A stretch of 46,826 nucleotides of DNA from an uncultured Bacilli bacterium (GTDB taxonomy: Bacteria > Bacillota_I > Bacilli_A > RF39 > UBA660): the NCBI GenBank assembly GCA_947601845.1, contig CANQGH010000007.1, positions 1 through 46,826 on the forward strand, read 5' to 3'. This document shows, in pieces, positions 1-8,477 of the stretch; position 1 is the first letter of the stretch, and each line of letters opens with the position of its first letter. The notes beneath the pieces were generated by a model. The model did not search any database. It saw only the letters and a program-made list of their open reading frames with translations, and was not told where the DNA came from. A program made the translations under genes and the position numbers.

Positions 1-64
1 CCCCCCCCCCCATGGGTTTTGGCAAGTATAAATTTTACTCCCCCCTTAATTAGCCCAAAAATTA

Positions 65-105
65 AAAACTAAAAGGAACTGATTTTTAATCAGTTCCTTA
101 GTTTT
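65..105 (-). terminator. Rho-independent terminator after pbpB
   Basis: A long inverted repeat (65-84 pairing with 88-105, one bulged base) lies just beyond the pbpB stop and on the minus strand runs into a T-rich tract. It probably ends the mraZ-rsmH-ftsL-pbpB transcript. Confidence 0.8.
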
Positions 106-115
106 AAAACATTCC

Positions 116-2257
116 TTAATACTTAGGTTTCAGAACAAGTTTAATTAAATCTTCCTTCTTTACTATAACTCCCACAGGTATACTTTGACTAACAACATAA
201 CCTGTACCTTCTATTTCATAATTAATACCCAATAACTTTAAGAGTGTTTGAGCTTCACTATTACTATATCCAACTAATTGAGGCATCGTTATATTTTGAT
301 CATTAGTAATTAAAATTATCTTATCAATAGAAGAGATAATAGTACCAGATTGCGGATATTGATTAATAATTTTATTACCATTTCCTATTTTAACATAAGT
401 AAGACCTTCACCTTTTAAAGTAACTTCTACTTCACTAGTGTTTTTATTGACAAAAGAAGGCACTTTATATTGTAATAGTTCTTCTACTTCTTCATCGTTT
501 GTAGAATCAATATTTAAATATTTACTAACATTAGTAATAAATTCATTTATTACTTGCTTCATATAGGTAACTCCAGAAGAACCTGTATCTTTAGCAGAAT
601 AATAGACAATTATTTGAGGATCATTTCCAGGATAAAGCCCTGCAAAACTACGAATAACATTATCACCATATCCGTTAGCATCAGCAACTTGTGCTGTACC
701 AGTCTTGGCTATTAAATCATAACCTTCCATATAATAAGGATGTCCTGTTCCCATTGGATCCTCAACAACTAATCGCATTAACATTTTCATATAATTAACG
801 GTATTAGTACTAGCTACTTTATCTAATTCTTTGCGAGAAGATTGATAAATAACCTTTTTAGTATTAGGGTCAACTATTTTATCAACTATATATGGTTGTA
901 ATAATACCCCATCATTAGTAAGGGAGGTTAAAGCTTTGATAGTTTGAATTGGGGTTGTGGTAATTCCTTGTCCAAATCCAGCATTTAATATCTCTGTTTC
1001 ATATTTAAAAGCTACTTTACCACTTGACTCTTGAGGTAATTCAATACCAGTTTTACTACCAAAACCTAATTTATTATAATAACTTTTTAGAATATCACCA
1101 TTAATATAACGATTAATTAAATTAATAACACCAACATTACTTGACAAAACAAATCCATAATTAAAAGTAATTTCGCCCCAACCATTTCTATTCCAGTCAC
1201 CAATTTCGGTACCATCTTTAGTAGTATACACTCCTGATTTATAAGTATCTGTTCCATTATAGTTACCATTTTCCATAGCAGCCATATAACTAAATATTTT
1301 CATAGTTGATCCAGGTTCATATGCATATGATACATTAAAATCTAAATAATTAGTCATATTTCTCAGATTTGGATCAAATGAAGGATTACTACTAGATGCT
1401 AAAATAGCACCAGTCTTAGCATCTGCTACAATAATAGTTTCCCATTCAAATGGATATTTTTCAGATTTTTCTAGCGCTCTATCTAAAAATAATTGAATAT
1501 TGGTATCAATTGTTAAATAAATATCATTACCATCAATAGCAGGAACTACCGTTTCTTTAGTGCCGGCAATCTTATAACCTTGACGATCTTTTTGATAAAA
1601 AGTATAACCATCTGTTCCACTTAGTTCTTTATTAAACTCTTTTTCAATACCCATTTCACCAATAATAGTCTCTTCACTACTACCATCTTCATCTTCTACT
1701 ACGGTCGTTTTAGCGTATCCTAGAGTATATGAAGCAAAATCACCATAAGGATAATACCTTTTTTGTGTTTCAATAAAATCAATTCCTGGCAAACCAAGAG
1801 CTAAAATTTCATCTTTAGTAAGTTCTGTAAGTCCTCTACCCTTGCTACCAAACTCAGTTTGATAAACATTAGTTTTGGATAGATATTTTAAAATTTGTTC
1901 TTCGCTAATATCAAGAACTGTTGCTAACATTTTAGCGGTGTACTCTTTATCGACAACATGTTTAGGATTATCCTTATCCGTAGTTCTTGACTCGCTTAAA
2001 TAAGCAATTAAAGTATATGATGAAACATTTTGAGCTAAAACATCACCATTACAATCATAAATAGTTCCACGTTTTCCTTTTAATACTTCACTTTTAGTAG
2101 TTCTACTACTAGCAAAAGCTTGTAAATCTATGCCATCTACCTTGCTCGATAATGATAATTGAGCGGCTCTTATACCTATTAACACAAAAAAAATTAGAGC
2201 TATTACAACAAAAATAATACTTATTTTTATGCTATTAGGCTCTAATTTTTGTTTCAT
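116..2257 (-). CDS. pbpB: Class B penicillin-binding protein (septal transpeptidase) with PASTA domains
   Basis: This 713-residue protein is the FtsI/PBP2B-type transpeptidase that cross-links septal peptidoglycan outside the membrane. A single N-terminal membrane segment (about residues 11-30) is followed by the PBP dimerisation domain (about 55-235) and the transpeptidase domain with all three penicillin-binding motifs: STMK with Ser317, SSN at 372-374 and KTGT at 518-521. Two PASTA repeats occupy roughly 590-713, as in B. subtilis PBP2B/SpoVD. It is the last gene of the mraZ cluster, 13 bases after ftsL. Whether it is the vegetative septal enzyme or a SpoVD-type paralogue cannot be decided from sequence alone, but the position favours the septal enzyme. 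The identification is secure. Confidence 0.95.
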   Translation of the reverse strand: MKQKLEPNSIKISIIFVVIALIFFVLIGIRAAQLSLSSKVDGIDLQAFASSRTTKSEVLKGKRGTIYDCNGDVLAQNVSSYTLIAYLSESRTTDKDNPKHVVDKEYTAKMLATVLDISEEQILKYLSKTNVYQTEFGSKGRGLTELTKDEILALGLPGIDFIETQKRYYPYGDFASYTLGYAKTTVVEDEDGSSEETIIGEMGIEKEFNKELSGTDGYTFYQKDRQGYKIAGTKETVVPAIDGNDIYLTIDTNIQLFLDRALEKSEKYPFEWETIIVADAKTGAILASSSNPSFDPNLRNMTNYLDFNVSYAYEPGSTMKIFSYMAAMENGNYNGTDTYKSGVYTTKDGTEIGDWNRNGWGEITFNYGFVLSSNVGVINLINRYINGDILKSYYNKLGFGSKTGIELPQESSGKVAFKYETEILNAGFGQGITTTPIQTIKALTSLTNDGVLLQPYIVDKIVDPNTKKVIYQSSRKELDKVASTNTVNYMKMLMRLVVEDPMGTGHPYYMEGYDLIAKTGTAQVADANGYGDNVIRSFAGLYPGNDPQIIVYYSAKDTGSSGVTYMKQVINEFITNVSKYLNIDSTNDEEVEELLQYKVPSFVNKNTSEVEVTLKGEGLTYVKIGNGNKIINQYPQSGTIISSIDKIILITNDQNITMPQLVGYSNSEAQTLLKLLGINYEIEGTGYVVSQSIPVGVIVKKEDLIKLVLKPKY

Positions 2258-2270
2258 TTATATTCACCAT

Positions 2271-2579
2271 CTATTCTTTACTATCAATAATTGACTTAAT
2301 GTTATTATTATTATAACTTAATCCTTGTTCAATAGCAACTTCTTTTATGTTGTCCAAAGATGCTAACTCATTAACTTTCATTGCTAAGCTTTCATTCTTC
2401 TTTTCTTGAGTATTTAACTGTTTTTTAGCTTTTTCAACATCGAAATTTATTTTAGATAGTGTTGCTTGAGAAAAAACAATAGCAAAAGGAGAAATAACTA
2501 ATAATACTATTGTAAAAGCATACAATAATTTTTCAAATTTACCTATTTTAATAACTCTTTTTACTTGTTTTTTCTTCAT
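2271..2579 (-). CDS. ftsL: FtsL-like septum protein
   Basis: A 102-residue bitopic membrane protein with a basic cytoplasmic start, one membrane segment (about residues 16-38) and an extracytoplasmic coiled-coil helix. This is the architecture of FtsL/DivIC proteins, which link FtsI/FtsW to the divisome. FtsL sequences diverge strongly, so the assignment rests on size, topology and the conserved position between rsmH and pbpB. An upstream in-frame codon would add three residues (MIF), but the GGGTGAT ribosome binding site fits the ATG at 2579 better. Confidence 0.8.
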   Translation of the reverse strand: MKKKQVKRVIKIGKFEKLLYAFTIVLLVISPFAIVFSQATLSKINFDVEKAKKQLNTQEKKNESLAMKVNELASLDNIKEVAIEQGLSYNNNNIKSIIDSKE

Positions 2580-2589
2580 AAATATCACC

Positions 2590-3513
2590 CTATTTTATTC
2601 TTTCTATAATTCTTAATTTAGCGCTACGGGAACGGCTATTATTTTCTAATTCTTCTTCGCTTGGTGTTATGGCTTTATTATTTACTAAACGATAACTACT
2701 TAAATATTCTTCTGGAATATTAGGTAAGCCCTTCACTTTATCATCAATATGTGTTCTTTCTTTAAAGATATTTTTTACAATTCTATCTTCTAATGAATGA
2801 AAAGTTATAACTACTAATCTTCCCCCTATATTTAATAAATCTAAAGAATCATTTATAGCTTTATCTAAAACTTCTAATTCGTGGTTAACTTCAATTCTAA
2901 TAGCTTGGAAAATACGCCTAGCTGGATGTTTTTCTCGTTTGGCTTTCATTGGCATTGCACTTTTTATTATGTCAACTAATTCTAGTGTTGTTTCTATGGG
3001 TTTATTTTGACGATAATTAACTATAGCCCTAGCAACACTTCGTGCGTATTTCTCTTCTCCATAGTTGAAAAAAATGTCTGTTAGTTCTTTTTCAGCATAA
3101 TTATTTACTACTTCGTAAGCCGATAATGGATTATTTTTATCCATTCGCATATCAAGTTTAGCATCCTTATGATAACTAAACCCACGAGATGATTCATCTA
3201 ATTGAACTGATGAAACACCTAAATCAAATAATATTCCATCTACTTTTTCTACATTATGTTTAGCTAATTCTTTTTTTATATTTACAAAGTTGCTATATAT
3301 AATAGTAAAGTTATTACCAATACTAGTTAATTTTTCTCTACTATATTCTATAGCGTCACTATCTTGATCAAAGGCGAAAAGACAACCCCTTCTTACTCGC
3401 TTCAATATTTCGCTGGAATGTCCAGCATAACCTAATGTGCAGTCAACGTAGATACCGTCATCTTTCAAATTAAGTCCTTGGATTGCCTCCTGTAACAAAA
3501 CACTAACATGCAT
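2590..3513 (-). CDS. rsmH: 16S rRNA (cytosine(1402)-N4)-methyltransferase RsmH (MraW)
   Basis: This 307-residue SAM-dependent methyltransferase modifies C1402 in the ribosomal P site. The start MHVSVLLQEAI, the SAM-binding segment with YVDCTLGYAGHS (about residues 22-33), the LFDLGVSSVQLD motif and the C-terminal HSLEDRIVK motif are all family hallmarks, and the length is normal. It sits between mraZ and ftsL, the standard order of the division and cell-wall cluster, with only two bases separating it from mraZ, so translation is probably coupled. Confidence 0.97.
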   Translation of the reverse strand: MHVSVLLQEAIQGLNLKDDGIYVDCTLGYAGHSSEILKRVRRGCLFAFDQDSDAIEYSREKLTSIGNNFTIIYSNFVNIKKELAKHNVEKVDGILFDLGVSSVQLDESSRGFSYHKDAKLDMRMDKNNPLSAYEVVNNYAEKELTDIFFNYGEEKYARSVARAIVNYRQNKPIETTLELVDIIKSAMPMKAKREKHPARRIFQAIRIEVNHELEVLDKAINDSLDLLNIGGRLVVITFHSLEDRIVKNIFKERTHIDDKVKGLPNIPEEYLSSYRLVNNKAITPSEEELENNSRSRSAKLRIIERIK

Positions 3514-3515
3514 AA

Positions 3516-3959
3516 CTACTCACCTTGTCCCCAATTTGAATCAAATAAGTCTTCTGCAATATTTGACATTTCCTCTTTGTTCGAATCATAGAAATTATTC
3601 CACTTATCTTTATCCCAAATTTCTAGTCGATCCCCTACGCCAACTATTACACATTCTTTTTGTAGGCCAGCGTAGGAAATCAATGGAGAGGTAATATTGA
3701 TTCGACCTTGTTTGTCAAATACTGTTGCAGTAGCGCCTGATAGGAAGAATCTCATAAAACTACGAGCGTCCTTCTTAGTAAAAGGTAAGGTTTGTAAGCG
3801 ATTGGTGATTTTATCCCATTCGGTTTTCGGATAGACAAATAGGCATTCTTCAAGACCCCTTGTTACAAAAAACTCATCTCCTAAGTCTTCACGGAACTTA
3901 GAAGGTAATATTATACGTCCTTTTTCATCAATATTATGATGATATTCACCTATCAACAT
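3516..3959 (-). CDS. mraZ: Transcriptional regulator MraZ
   Basis: MraZ is an AbrB-fold DNA-binding protein that controls its own cluster. The 147-residue product has the usual start MLIGEYHHNIDEKGRI and the two swapped-hairpin repeats, each with a D-x-x-GR motif (DEKGR near residue 12 and DKQGR near residue 90). A GTG four codons upstream is in frame, but the GGGGG ribosome binding site at 3963-3968 is correctly placed for the ATG at 3959 and that ATG gives the family start. Its likely operator lies immediately upstream. Confidence 0.96.
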   Translation of the reverse strand: MLIGEYHHNIDEKGRIILPSKFREDLGDEFFVTRGLEECLFVYPKTEWDKITNRLQTLPFTKKDARSFMRFFLSGATATVFDKQGRINITSPLISYAGLQKECVIVGVGDRLEIWDKDKWNNFYDSNKEEMSNIAEDLFDSNWGQGE

Positions 3960-3967
3960 AAAATCCC

Positions 3968-4025
3968 CCACTTTTCACCACAATCAACCACTGCTACCAT
4001 TATACTACTATTTATTCCCCACTTT
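3968..4025 (-). promoter_or_regulatory. dcw promoter with MraZ operator repeats
   Basis: On the minus strand GTGG cores begin at 4022, 3991, 3981 and 3971; the last three are spaced exactly 10 bp, one helical turn, and the first and last share AAAGTGGGG. A perfect TATAAT lies at 4004-3999. MraZ proteins are known to bind GTG-containing direct repeats with about 10-bp spacing before mraZ. No good -35 hexamer is visible at normal spacing. Confidence 0.75.
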
Positions 4026-4060
4026 GTAAATACTTAAGAGTTCTTTTTTTTAACAATAAA

Positions 4061-4087
4061 TAAAAAAGAATGTCAAGTTGACATTCT
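4061..4087 (-). terminator. Rho-independent terminator
   Basis: The stem AGAATGTC/GACATTCT (4067-4087) is followed on the minus strand by a run of T (4062-4067). It ends transcription of the small gene at 4105-4359 just before the mraZ promoter. Confidence 0.8.
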
Positions 4088-4104
4088 ATTATCCATACTG
4101 TATT

Positions 4105-4359
4105 TTATTGTGAATCATCTGGTTTCTCTTGTTCTTCGGCTTCGGCTTTTCGTCTAGCTACTTCTTTCGCATATTCTTTTTTAAATTCTTCGCTATTACT
4201 TACTTCTATAGCTTCATTTATATATTCTTCCATTAGCGGATCTCCATTACTTAGTGATCTTGCTACCTCTATATTTGGTTCTATCATCACTAATAGGAAC
4301 CTTTCCCAGTCGCTTAAACCTTTTCCTCGATTTATCACTTCTTTTCTTAATTCAACCAT
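4105..4359 (-). CDS. Small Rpn/PD-(D/E)XK transposase-like C-terminal fragment
   Basis: An 84-residue acidic, charged protein with a strong ribosome binding site (GGAGGTGA) before its ATG. The sequence (LR near the start, then a W/L-ER stretch, MIEPNI, GDPLMEEYI-EAIEVS and SEEFKKEYAKE) resembles the region after the nuclease core in Rpn/YhgA-type PD-(D/E)XK transposase-family proteins. That core is missing. It is clearly related to the decayed fragment at 44867-45220, which shares IEPNI, GD--ME--I-EA-EV and the downstream E-Y-KE pattern. The good start and terminator suggest it is still expressed; its function is unknown. Confidence 0.55.
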   Translation of the reverse strand: MVELRKEVINRGKGLSDWERFLLVMIEPNIEVARSLSNGDPLMEEYINEAIEVSNSEEFKKEYAKEVARRKAEAEEQEKPDDSQ

Positions 4360-4435
4360 TTAGTCACCTCCTTGTAGATACTATAACATGTTTATTTATG
4401 AAGGGAAAATGACCAAATTCTTATTTTCAAATAAG

Positions 4436-4460
4436 AAAAAAGCGCAAAATTAAATTTTGC
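4436..4460 (-). terminator. Terminator after the hybrid sensor gene
   Basis: Perfect stem GCAAAAT/ATTTTGC (4444-4460) followed on the minus strand by GC and six T. A second hairpin (4466-4484) and a third (4421-4436) flank it. The 245-base gap 4360-4604 holds these hairpins and nothing else I can recognise. Confidence 0.65.
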
Positions 4461-4604
4461 TCTTAGGCAAATTTAAAATTTGCGTTCCTTATTTATTGCA
4501 ATTTCTAATTTTAGTAAAAATTTATTTTTTTAATTAGTTTTTATTACTACAGTGATGTAAAAGTACCATTTCCTTTTGTTATTACACTTTAAATGTTATA
4601 ATCT

Positions 4605-6389
4605 TTAACTACTTATTTTCTTACTAAACTCCTCAATCAAATTTGTTTTATCAATATATTCATCAAAACCATCTTCTATATAATGCTTAGCTATAAAAAG
4701 TTTGTCACTTCCTAATAAAACTACTTTTTTGCTTTTATTATGCAATCTATTTATTTCTGTCAATACATTAATACCGCTCATTGTAGGCATTTCATCATCT
4801 ATTAAAATAATATCATATTTTTCTTTATTTCTAATTCGGTCAATCCCATCTTGTCCATACATTGATACTGTCACATTATAACCAAGATGTTCTAAATATT
4901 TTCTAATTTTTCTTATTTCAACTTCATTATCATCAATTAAAAGAATTTTTTTATTACTTTCTTGCAACTTTATATATTCATCAATTTGCATATTTTCTTT
5001 GGTCTGTTTTGTTTGAGGTATATATTGATCTAGGGTTATCACAACTTCTGTTCCTTTATTCTCTTCACTTCTAATATACATTGTTCCACCCAATGCTTTA
5101 ATTATTTTATAAGATAGTTTCAAATCCACATCTAATCTTTCCAATTTTATCATATCATTACTATCTAATTCTTCATCTTGATTAAGAACCTCATTTATTT
5201 CTTTTATATCTATTCCTCTACCAGAATCTTCTATAGTAAATATTAATCTACATCTATCGTACTTACTAAAGGAAGTAACATCAAAGCTAACAAAACCTTG
5301 ATTAGTATTATTGCAAGCATTAATAACGATACTCATTAAAACTTGTTTTAATCTAATACTATCACCATATAATTCCTTAGGCATTGATTTTGGTATAGAT
5401 ACATTGTATTGAACATTTTTCCTTAAATATTCTTCTCCTCGTATTTGTACATCTTTTATTAAAGTGTATATATTGTAAATATTATCGTTTTTCTTTAAAT
5501 CTGTTAATAATAAATCATTAATACCTAAGGCATCATTTATTAAATAATTAAGCTTATTATTATTCACATCTATATTATTGATGATTTGATTAACATCTTT
5601 ATTAGTATTGTTTTTATATGCTTTGATTTCTTTAGTTATATTATTAATTGGTTCTTTTAAGCCCTGAGACATTTTAAAAAAGAAAACCGACTTCTCTTCA
5701 CTATTTTGTTCAATAAGTTTTCGATTGGCAATTAATTCTTCCACCATTTTAACATCAGGATTTTCAATCGTAAAATACATTAAGGTAGTTATTAAGGAAT
5801 GGCATGTAATTAATAAGCTAATTGCTGGGTTAATATTTTGAATAATTGTAGCTATAGTTCCCATTACCATTAAGGCAAAAATAGGAATATATTCTCGGTT
5901 TTTTAATCTCTTAAAGTTTTTAATCAAACAATAAGCAACAAGTAATATCATAATAAAGACAGCAAAGTAAACATAATTGACTGCTAATCCATATGAATAA
6001 GAACGATCATCAAAATATTGGATTTTAATTGGTAAAATATAAATAATAATAATATTTATAAGATAAATAGTAATAAATAGCCTTACTTTATTAACTTTAA
6101 ATTTTTCTTTAAAAGATATTATTAATAAGTACATAAGCAATAAAAAACACCATGTAAAATAATATATTAAATAAAACTTAGCAATAATATTCTTTAGTGT
6201 TGCACTATAAGAAGGGTTTCTAAAGATGAAAAAACCGACTATATCGATAGTTAACCCTATTATGTTGGTAACTAATAAAAAAGAGTAAACTTTGTTTTCT
6301 AATAAGTTAAATCTTGATTTTAAAAAGTAAGCATTAGCTATAATAACTAAAAATAACAAGCAACTTATAGAAAAGACTACATTTATCAT
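4605..6389 (-). CDS. Hybrid sensor histidine-kinase-like protein with receiver domain and no phospho-acceptor His
   Basis: A 594-residue membrane protein. Residues 1-205 form about seven hydrophobic segments (an uncharacterised multi-helix sensor), followed by a dimerisation helix, an ATPase domain with an N box (SIVINACNN), G1 box (EDSGRGID) and LGG stretch, and a C-terminal receiver domain. The receiver keeps the acidic pair (IDDNE), the phospho-accepting Asp in IILIDDEMP and the Lys in YIDK. The H-box normally reads MSHELRTPLN; here it is MSQGLKEPIN, so the phosphorylated His is Gln242 (codon CAG at 5664-5666). Either it does not autophosphorylate or it works allosterically. It appears monocistronic, with no partner regulator adjacent. 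Confidence 0.8.
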   Translation of the reverse strand: MINVVFSISCLLFLVIIANAYFLKSRFNLLENKVYSFLLVTNIIGLTIDIVGFFIFRNPSYSATLKNIIAKFYLIYYFTWCFLLLMYLLIISFKEKFKVNKVRLFITIYLINIIIIYILPIKIQYFDDRSYSYGLAVNYVYFAVFIMILLVAYCLIKNFKRLKNREYIPIFALMVMGTIATIIQNINPAISLLITCHSLITTLMYFTIENPDVKMVEELIANRKLIEQNSEEKSVFFFKMSQGLKEPINNITKEIKAYKNNTNKDVNQIINNIDVNNNKLNYLINDALGINDLLLTDLKKNDNIYNIYTLIKDVQIRGEEYLRKNVQYNVSIPKSMPKELYGDSIRLKQVLMSIVINACNNTNQGFVSFDVTSFSKYDRCRLIFTIEDSGRGIDIKEINEVLNQDEELDSNDMIKLERLDVDLKLSYKIIKALGGTMYIRSEENKGTEVVITLDQYIPQTKQTKENMQIDEYIKLQESNKKILLIDDNEVEIRKIRKYLEHLGYNVTVSMYGQDGIDRIRNKEKYDIILIDDEMPTMSGINVLTEINRLHNKSKKVVLLGSDKLFIAKHYIEDGFDEYIDKTNLIEEFSKKISS

Positions 6390-6438
6390 AATACACCTCT
6401 ATTATGATTATAACATGTTAACTAATAGTTTACAAAGA

Positions 6439-6463
6439 AAAAACTCATTTAATTTGAGTTTTT
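6439..6463 (-). terminator. Terminator overlapping the end of the acyl-CoA synthetase gene
   Basis: Stem AAAAACTCA/TGAGTTTTT with a 7-base loop spans the stop codon at 6449-6451, and on the minus strand its 3' arm ends in T. Confidence 0.6.
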
Positions 6464-8311
6464 ATCTTTTACTAACACCTTACTATTTTGATTTATATAA
6501 TCTACTTGATACTTTTTAATTAGTTCATTAGTATCAATTTTTCCGCCCAAGTTTCTAGGTAATTGGTCTACAAAGTACCACTCATATGGGTTGGATGTTT
6601 CATCTAAATTCCTATAGCATGCTTCTTCTAAATAAGTTTGCGCACCTTTAATATCTTTTTTGGCTTCATCTTTTAAGATGACAAAAGCGACTGGTACACA
6701 CTGTTCTTCTTTATGCTCTACGCCAACTACGATAGATTCTTTGACAATTGGTAGTGAGTTAATATATTCAGTTATTTTTGAAGGATGAACATTAAAACCT
6801 TTCCTCATAAAGATATTCTTAATGCGATCAGTAATATAGAATTGACCATCTTCGGTTACTTTTCCAAGGTCCCCCAAATGTAACCAGTCTTTACCATCGC
6901 TATGTCTTTTAATTACTCTATTTGTCTCGCAAGGATTATTTAGGTATTCTTTCATGATAGTAGGACCAGAAATACAAATTTCTCCTTCTACACCATAAGG
7001 TAATTCATGATCGGTACCAGGTTCAAAGATACCCATATTTTCTAATACTAATGGTATACCTACACCGCCAAATTTATATGAGCCTTTTTTAGCATAAGTA
7101 CCTACGCCACCATTCTCCGTTATACCAAGTCCTTGTCTTACTACTACGTTTTCTCCATCTATATCTTTCATATTATCAGAAACAATTCCATTAAGGCTTT
7201 TTTCAATTCGCTTATCAAGGGTAGCACCACCTGATATTAGATTTCGACATTTAGGGACTCTTCCTTCTTGCCATTCTTCACTTTTAACTAAATTAATATA
7301 GTGAATTGGTCCCCCTGTAAAGTGATCAGGCTTAATTTGACATAATATTTTAGGGAAAGTGTTGGTTATTAATTCGGGTATTAATATATTCGTTAGTCCG
7401 CCACAACTAGAATAGTGCATGGTAGAAAATCCATAAGCAATCGACTGAATTAAAGCATCCAATTCTACTTCGCCAACATCGAAATTACCCCCATTCATTT
7501 GAGCTACAGCAATAGCATTCAAACTACTATCTAAAAGACATACTCCTTTAGGTATTCCCGTAGTGCCACTAGTACCAATGATTGTAGCAATATGATCTTG
7601 ACTATAATATGGTGTTATATTTTCTTTATGAAATTTTTTTAGTTTAAAGAAATCATTTCCACTAATTAAATTACCCTTATTAGGAATAGATAATTTATTT
7701 TCTTTAGTTAGTTTATCTTTAACTAGGGCTAAAGTCCTAATAGCAGTTGGTAATGATTCTAAACCATTCAAATATAGTATACTATTAAGGTTGTCATCAA
7801 AACAATCAACGAATTTATCATAGAAACCACTATATACAGCTATATTTTTAATATTATTTTCATCTATTATTTTTTTTAAAACATTACTAGGTAACATTGG
7901 TGATATTGGATAAGGTATAGCTCCTAAAATATTAGTAGCATATATAAGTATCCTACTTTCTGGTACATTAGGTAAAATAAGTGGTACTATATCATTAGTT
8001 TTAATACCTAGTACTTTTAAAGATCTAGCACATTCTCTAATAGTTTCCAAAAATTCACCATACGTATATTTAGCAACAGCCTTTTTAAAATCATTATTAC
8101 TAGTTCTTAGTTCAATAGCTGGTAAATCAAGTCTATCTTTATTACAATATTCTAAAAACTGAAATATTGACATTGAAGGCACCGTGGCTTTATCAGCACC
8201 TTTAGCATAATATTTTAACCATGGTCTATCTTTGGAAGCATATCCAGTTAAAATCTTATCGTTATTCATTTCTTCATTAATCTCATTTTCTTTTTCAAAC
8301 GCATTTTTCAT
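6449..8311 (-). CDS. AMP-binding acyl-CoA synthetase (ANL superfamily)
   Basis: A 620-residue adenylate-forming enzyme, most like long-chain fatty-acid CoA ligases, which activate an acid with ATP and pass it to CoA. Visible motifs are the phosphate-binding loop GTSGTTGIPKG, the substrate/adenine segment with GLGITENGG, HLGDLGKVTEDGQFYITDR containing the ribose-binding Asp, and the C-terminal LGGKIDTNEL with the catalytic Lys. The frame stays open upstream, but the AGGGGGA ribosome binding site at 8318-8323 fits the ATG at 8311 (MKNAFEKE), so the hydrophobic upstream extension is not coding. The acid substrate cannot be read from sequence. It is followed by a terminator and appears to stand alone. 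Confidence 0.88.
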   Translation of the reverse strand: MKNAFEKENEINEEMNNDKILTGYASKDRPWLKYYAKGADKATVPSMSIFQFLEYCNKDRLDLPAIELRTSNNDFKKAVAKYTYGEFLETIRECARSLKVLGIKTNDIVPLILPNVPESRILIYATNILGAIPYPISPMLPSNVLKKIIDENNIKNIAVYSGFYDKFVDCFDDNLNSILYLNGLESLPTAIRTLALVKDKLTKENKLSIPNKGNLISGNDFFKLKKFHKENITPYYSQDHIATIIGTSGTTGIPKGVCLLDSSLNAIAVAQMNGGNFDVGEVELDALIQSIAYGFSTMHYSSCGGLTNILIPELITNTFPKILCQIKPDHFTGGPIHYINLVKSEEWQEGRVPKCRNLISGGATLDKRIEKSLNGIVSDNMKDIDGENVVVRQGLGITENGGVGTYAKKGSYKFGGVGIPLVLENMGIFEPGTDHELPYGVEGEICISGPTIMKEYLNNPCETNRVIKRHSDGKDWLHLGDLGKVTEDGQFYITDRIKNIFMRKGFNVHPSKITEYINSLPIVKESIVVGVEHKEEQCVPVAFVILKDEAKKDIKGAQTYLEEACYRNLDETSNPYEWYFVDQLPRNLGGKIDTNELIKKYQVDYINQNSKVLVKDKNSN

Positions 8312-8356
8312 AAACATTCCCCCTCGAACTATGTATATACAATATACCATAAAATA

Positions 8357-8398
8357 TAAAAAAACGCTGTACAAAAATATTAAAAACCTGTACTAGCG
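8357..8398 (-). terminator. Terminator after the nucleoside phosphorylase gene
   Basis: An interrupted stem (8365-8372 pairing with 8390-8398, one bulge) is followed on the minus strand by seven T. It separates the Nudix/phosphorylase transcript from the acyl-CoA synthetase gene. Confidence 0.7.
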
Positions 8399-8477
8399 CT
8401 TTCAATGTGATTTATTTTACTACCTTTTTATCGTTTTGTCTACCTTTTTCTTTTTTAGAACTCTCCAAATAAAGCCC

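Noticed and set aside
1-11. Run of eleven C at the left end
   Set aside because: Odd for this AT-rich sequence, but it lies at the very edge and may be a contig-end or sequencing artefact; no function can be argued.
8312-8374. Hydrophobic N-terminal extension of the acyl-CoA synthetase frame
   Set aside because: The ribosome binding site (AGGGGGA) lies inside it and fits the ATG at 8311; the extension overlaps the promoter and terminator region.
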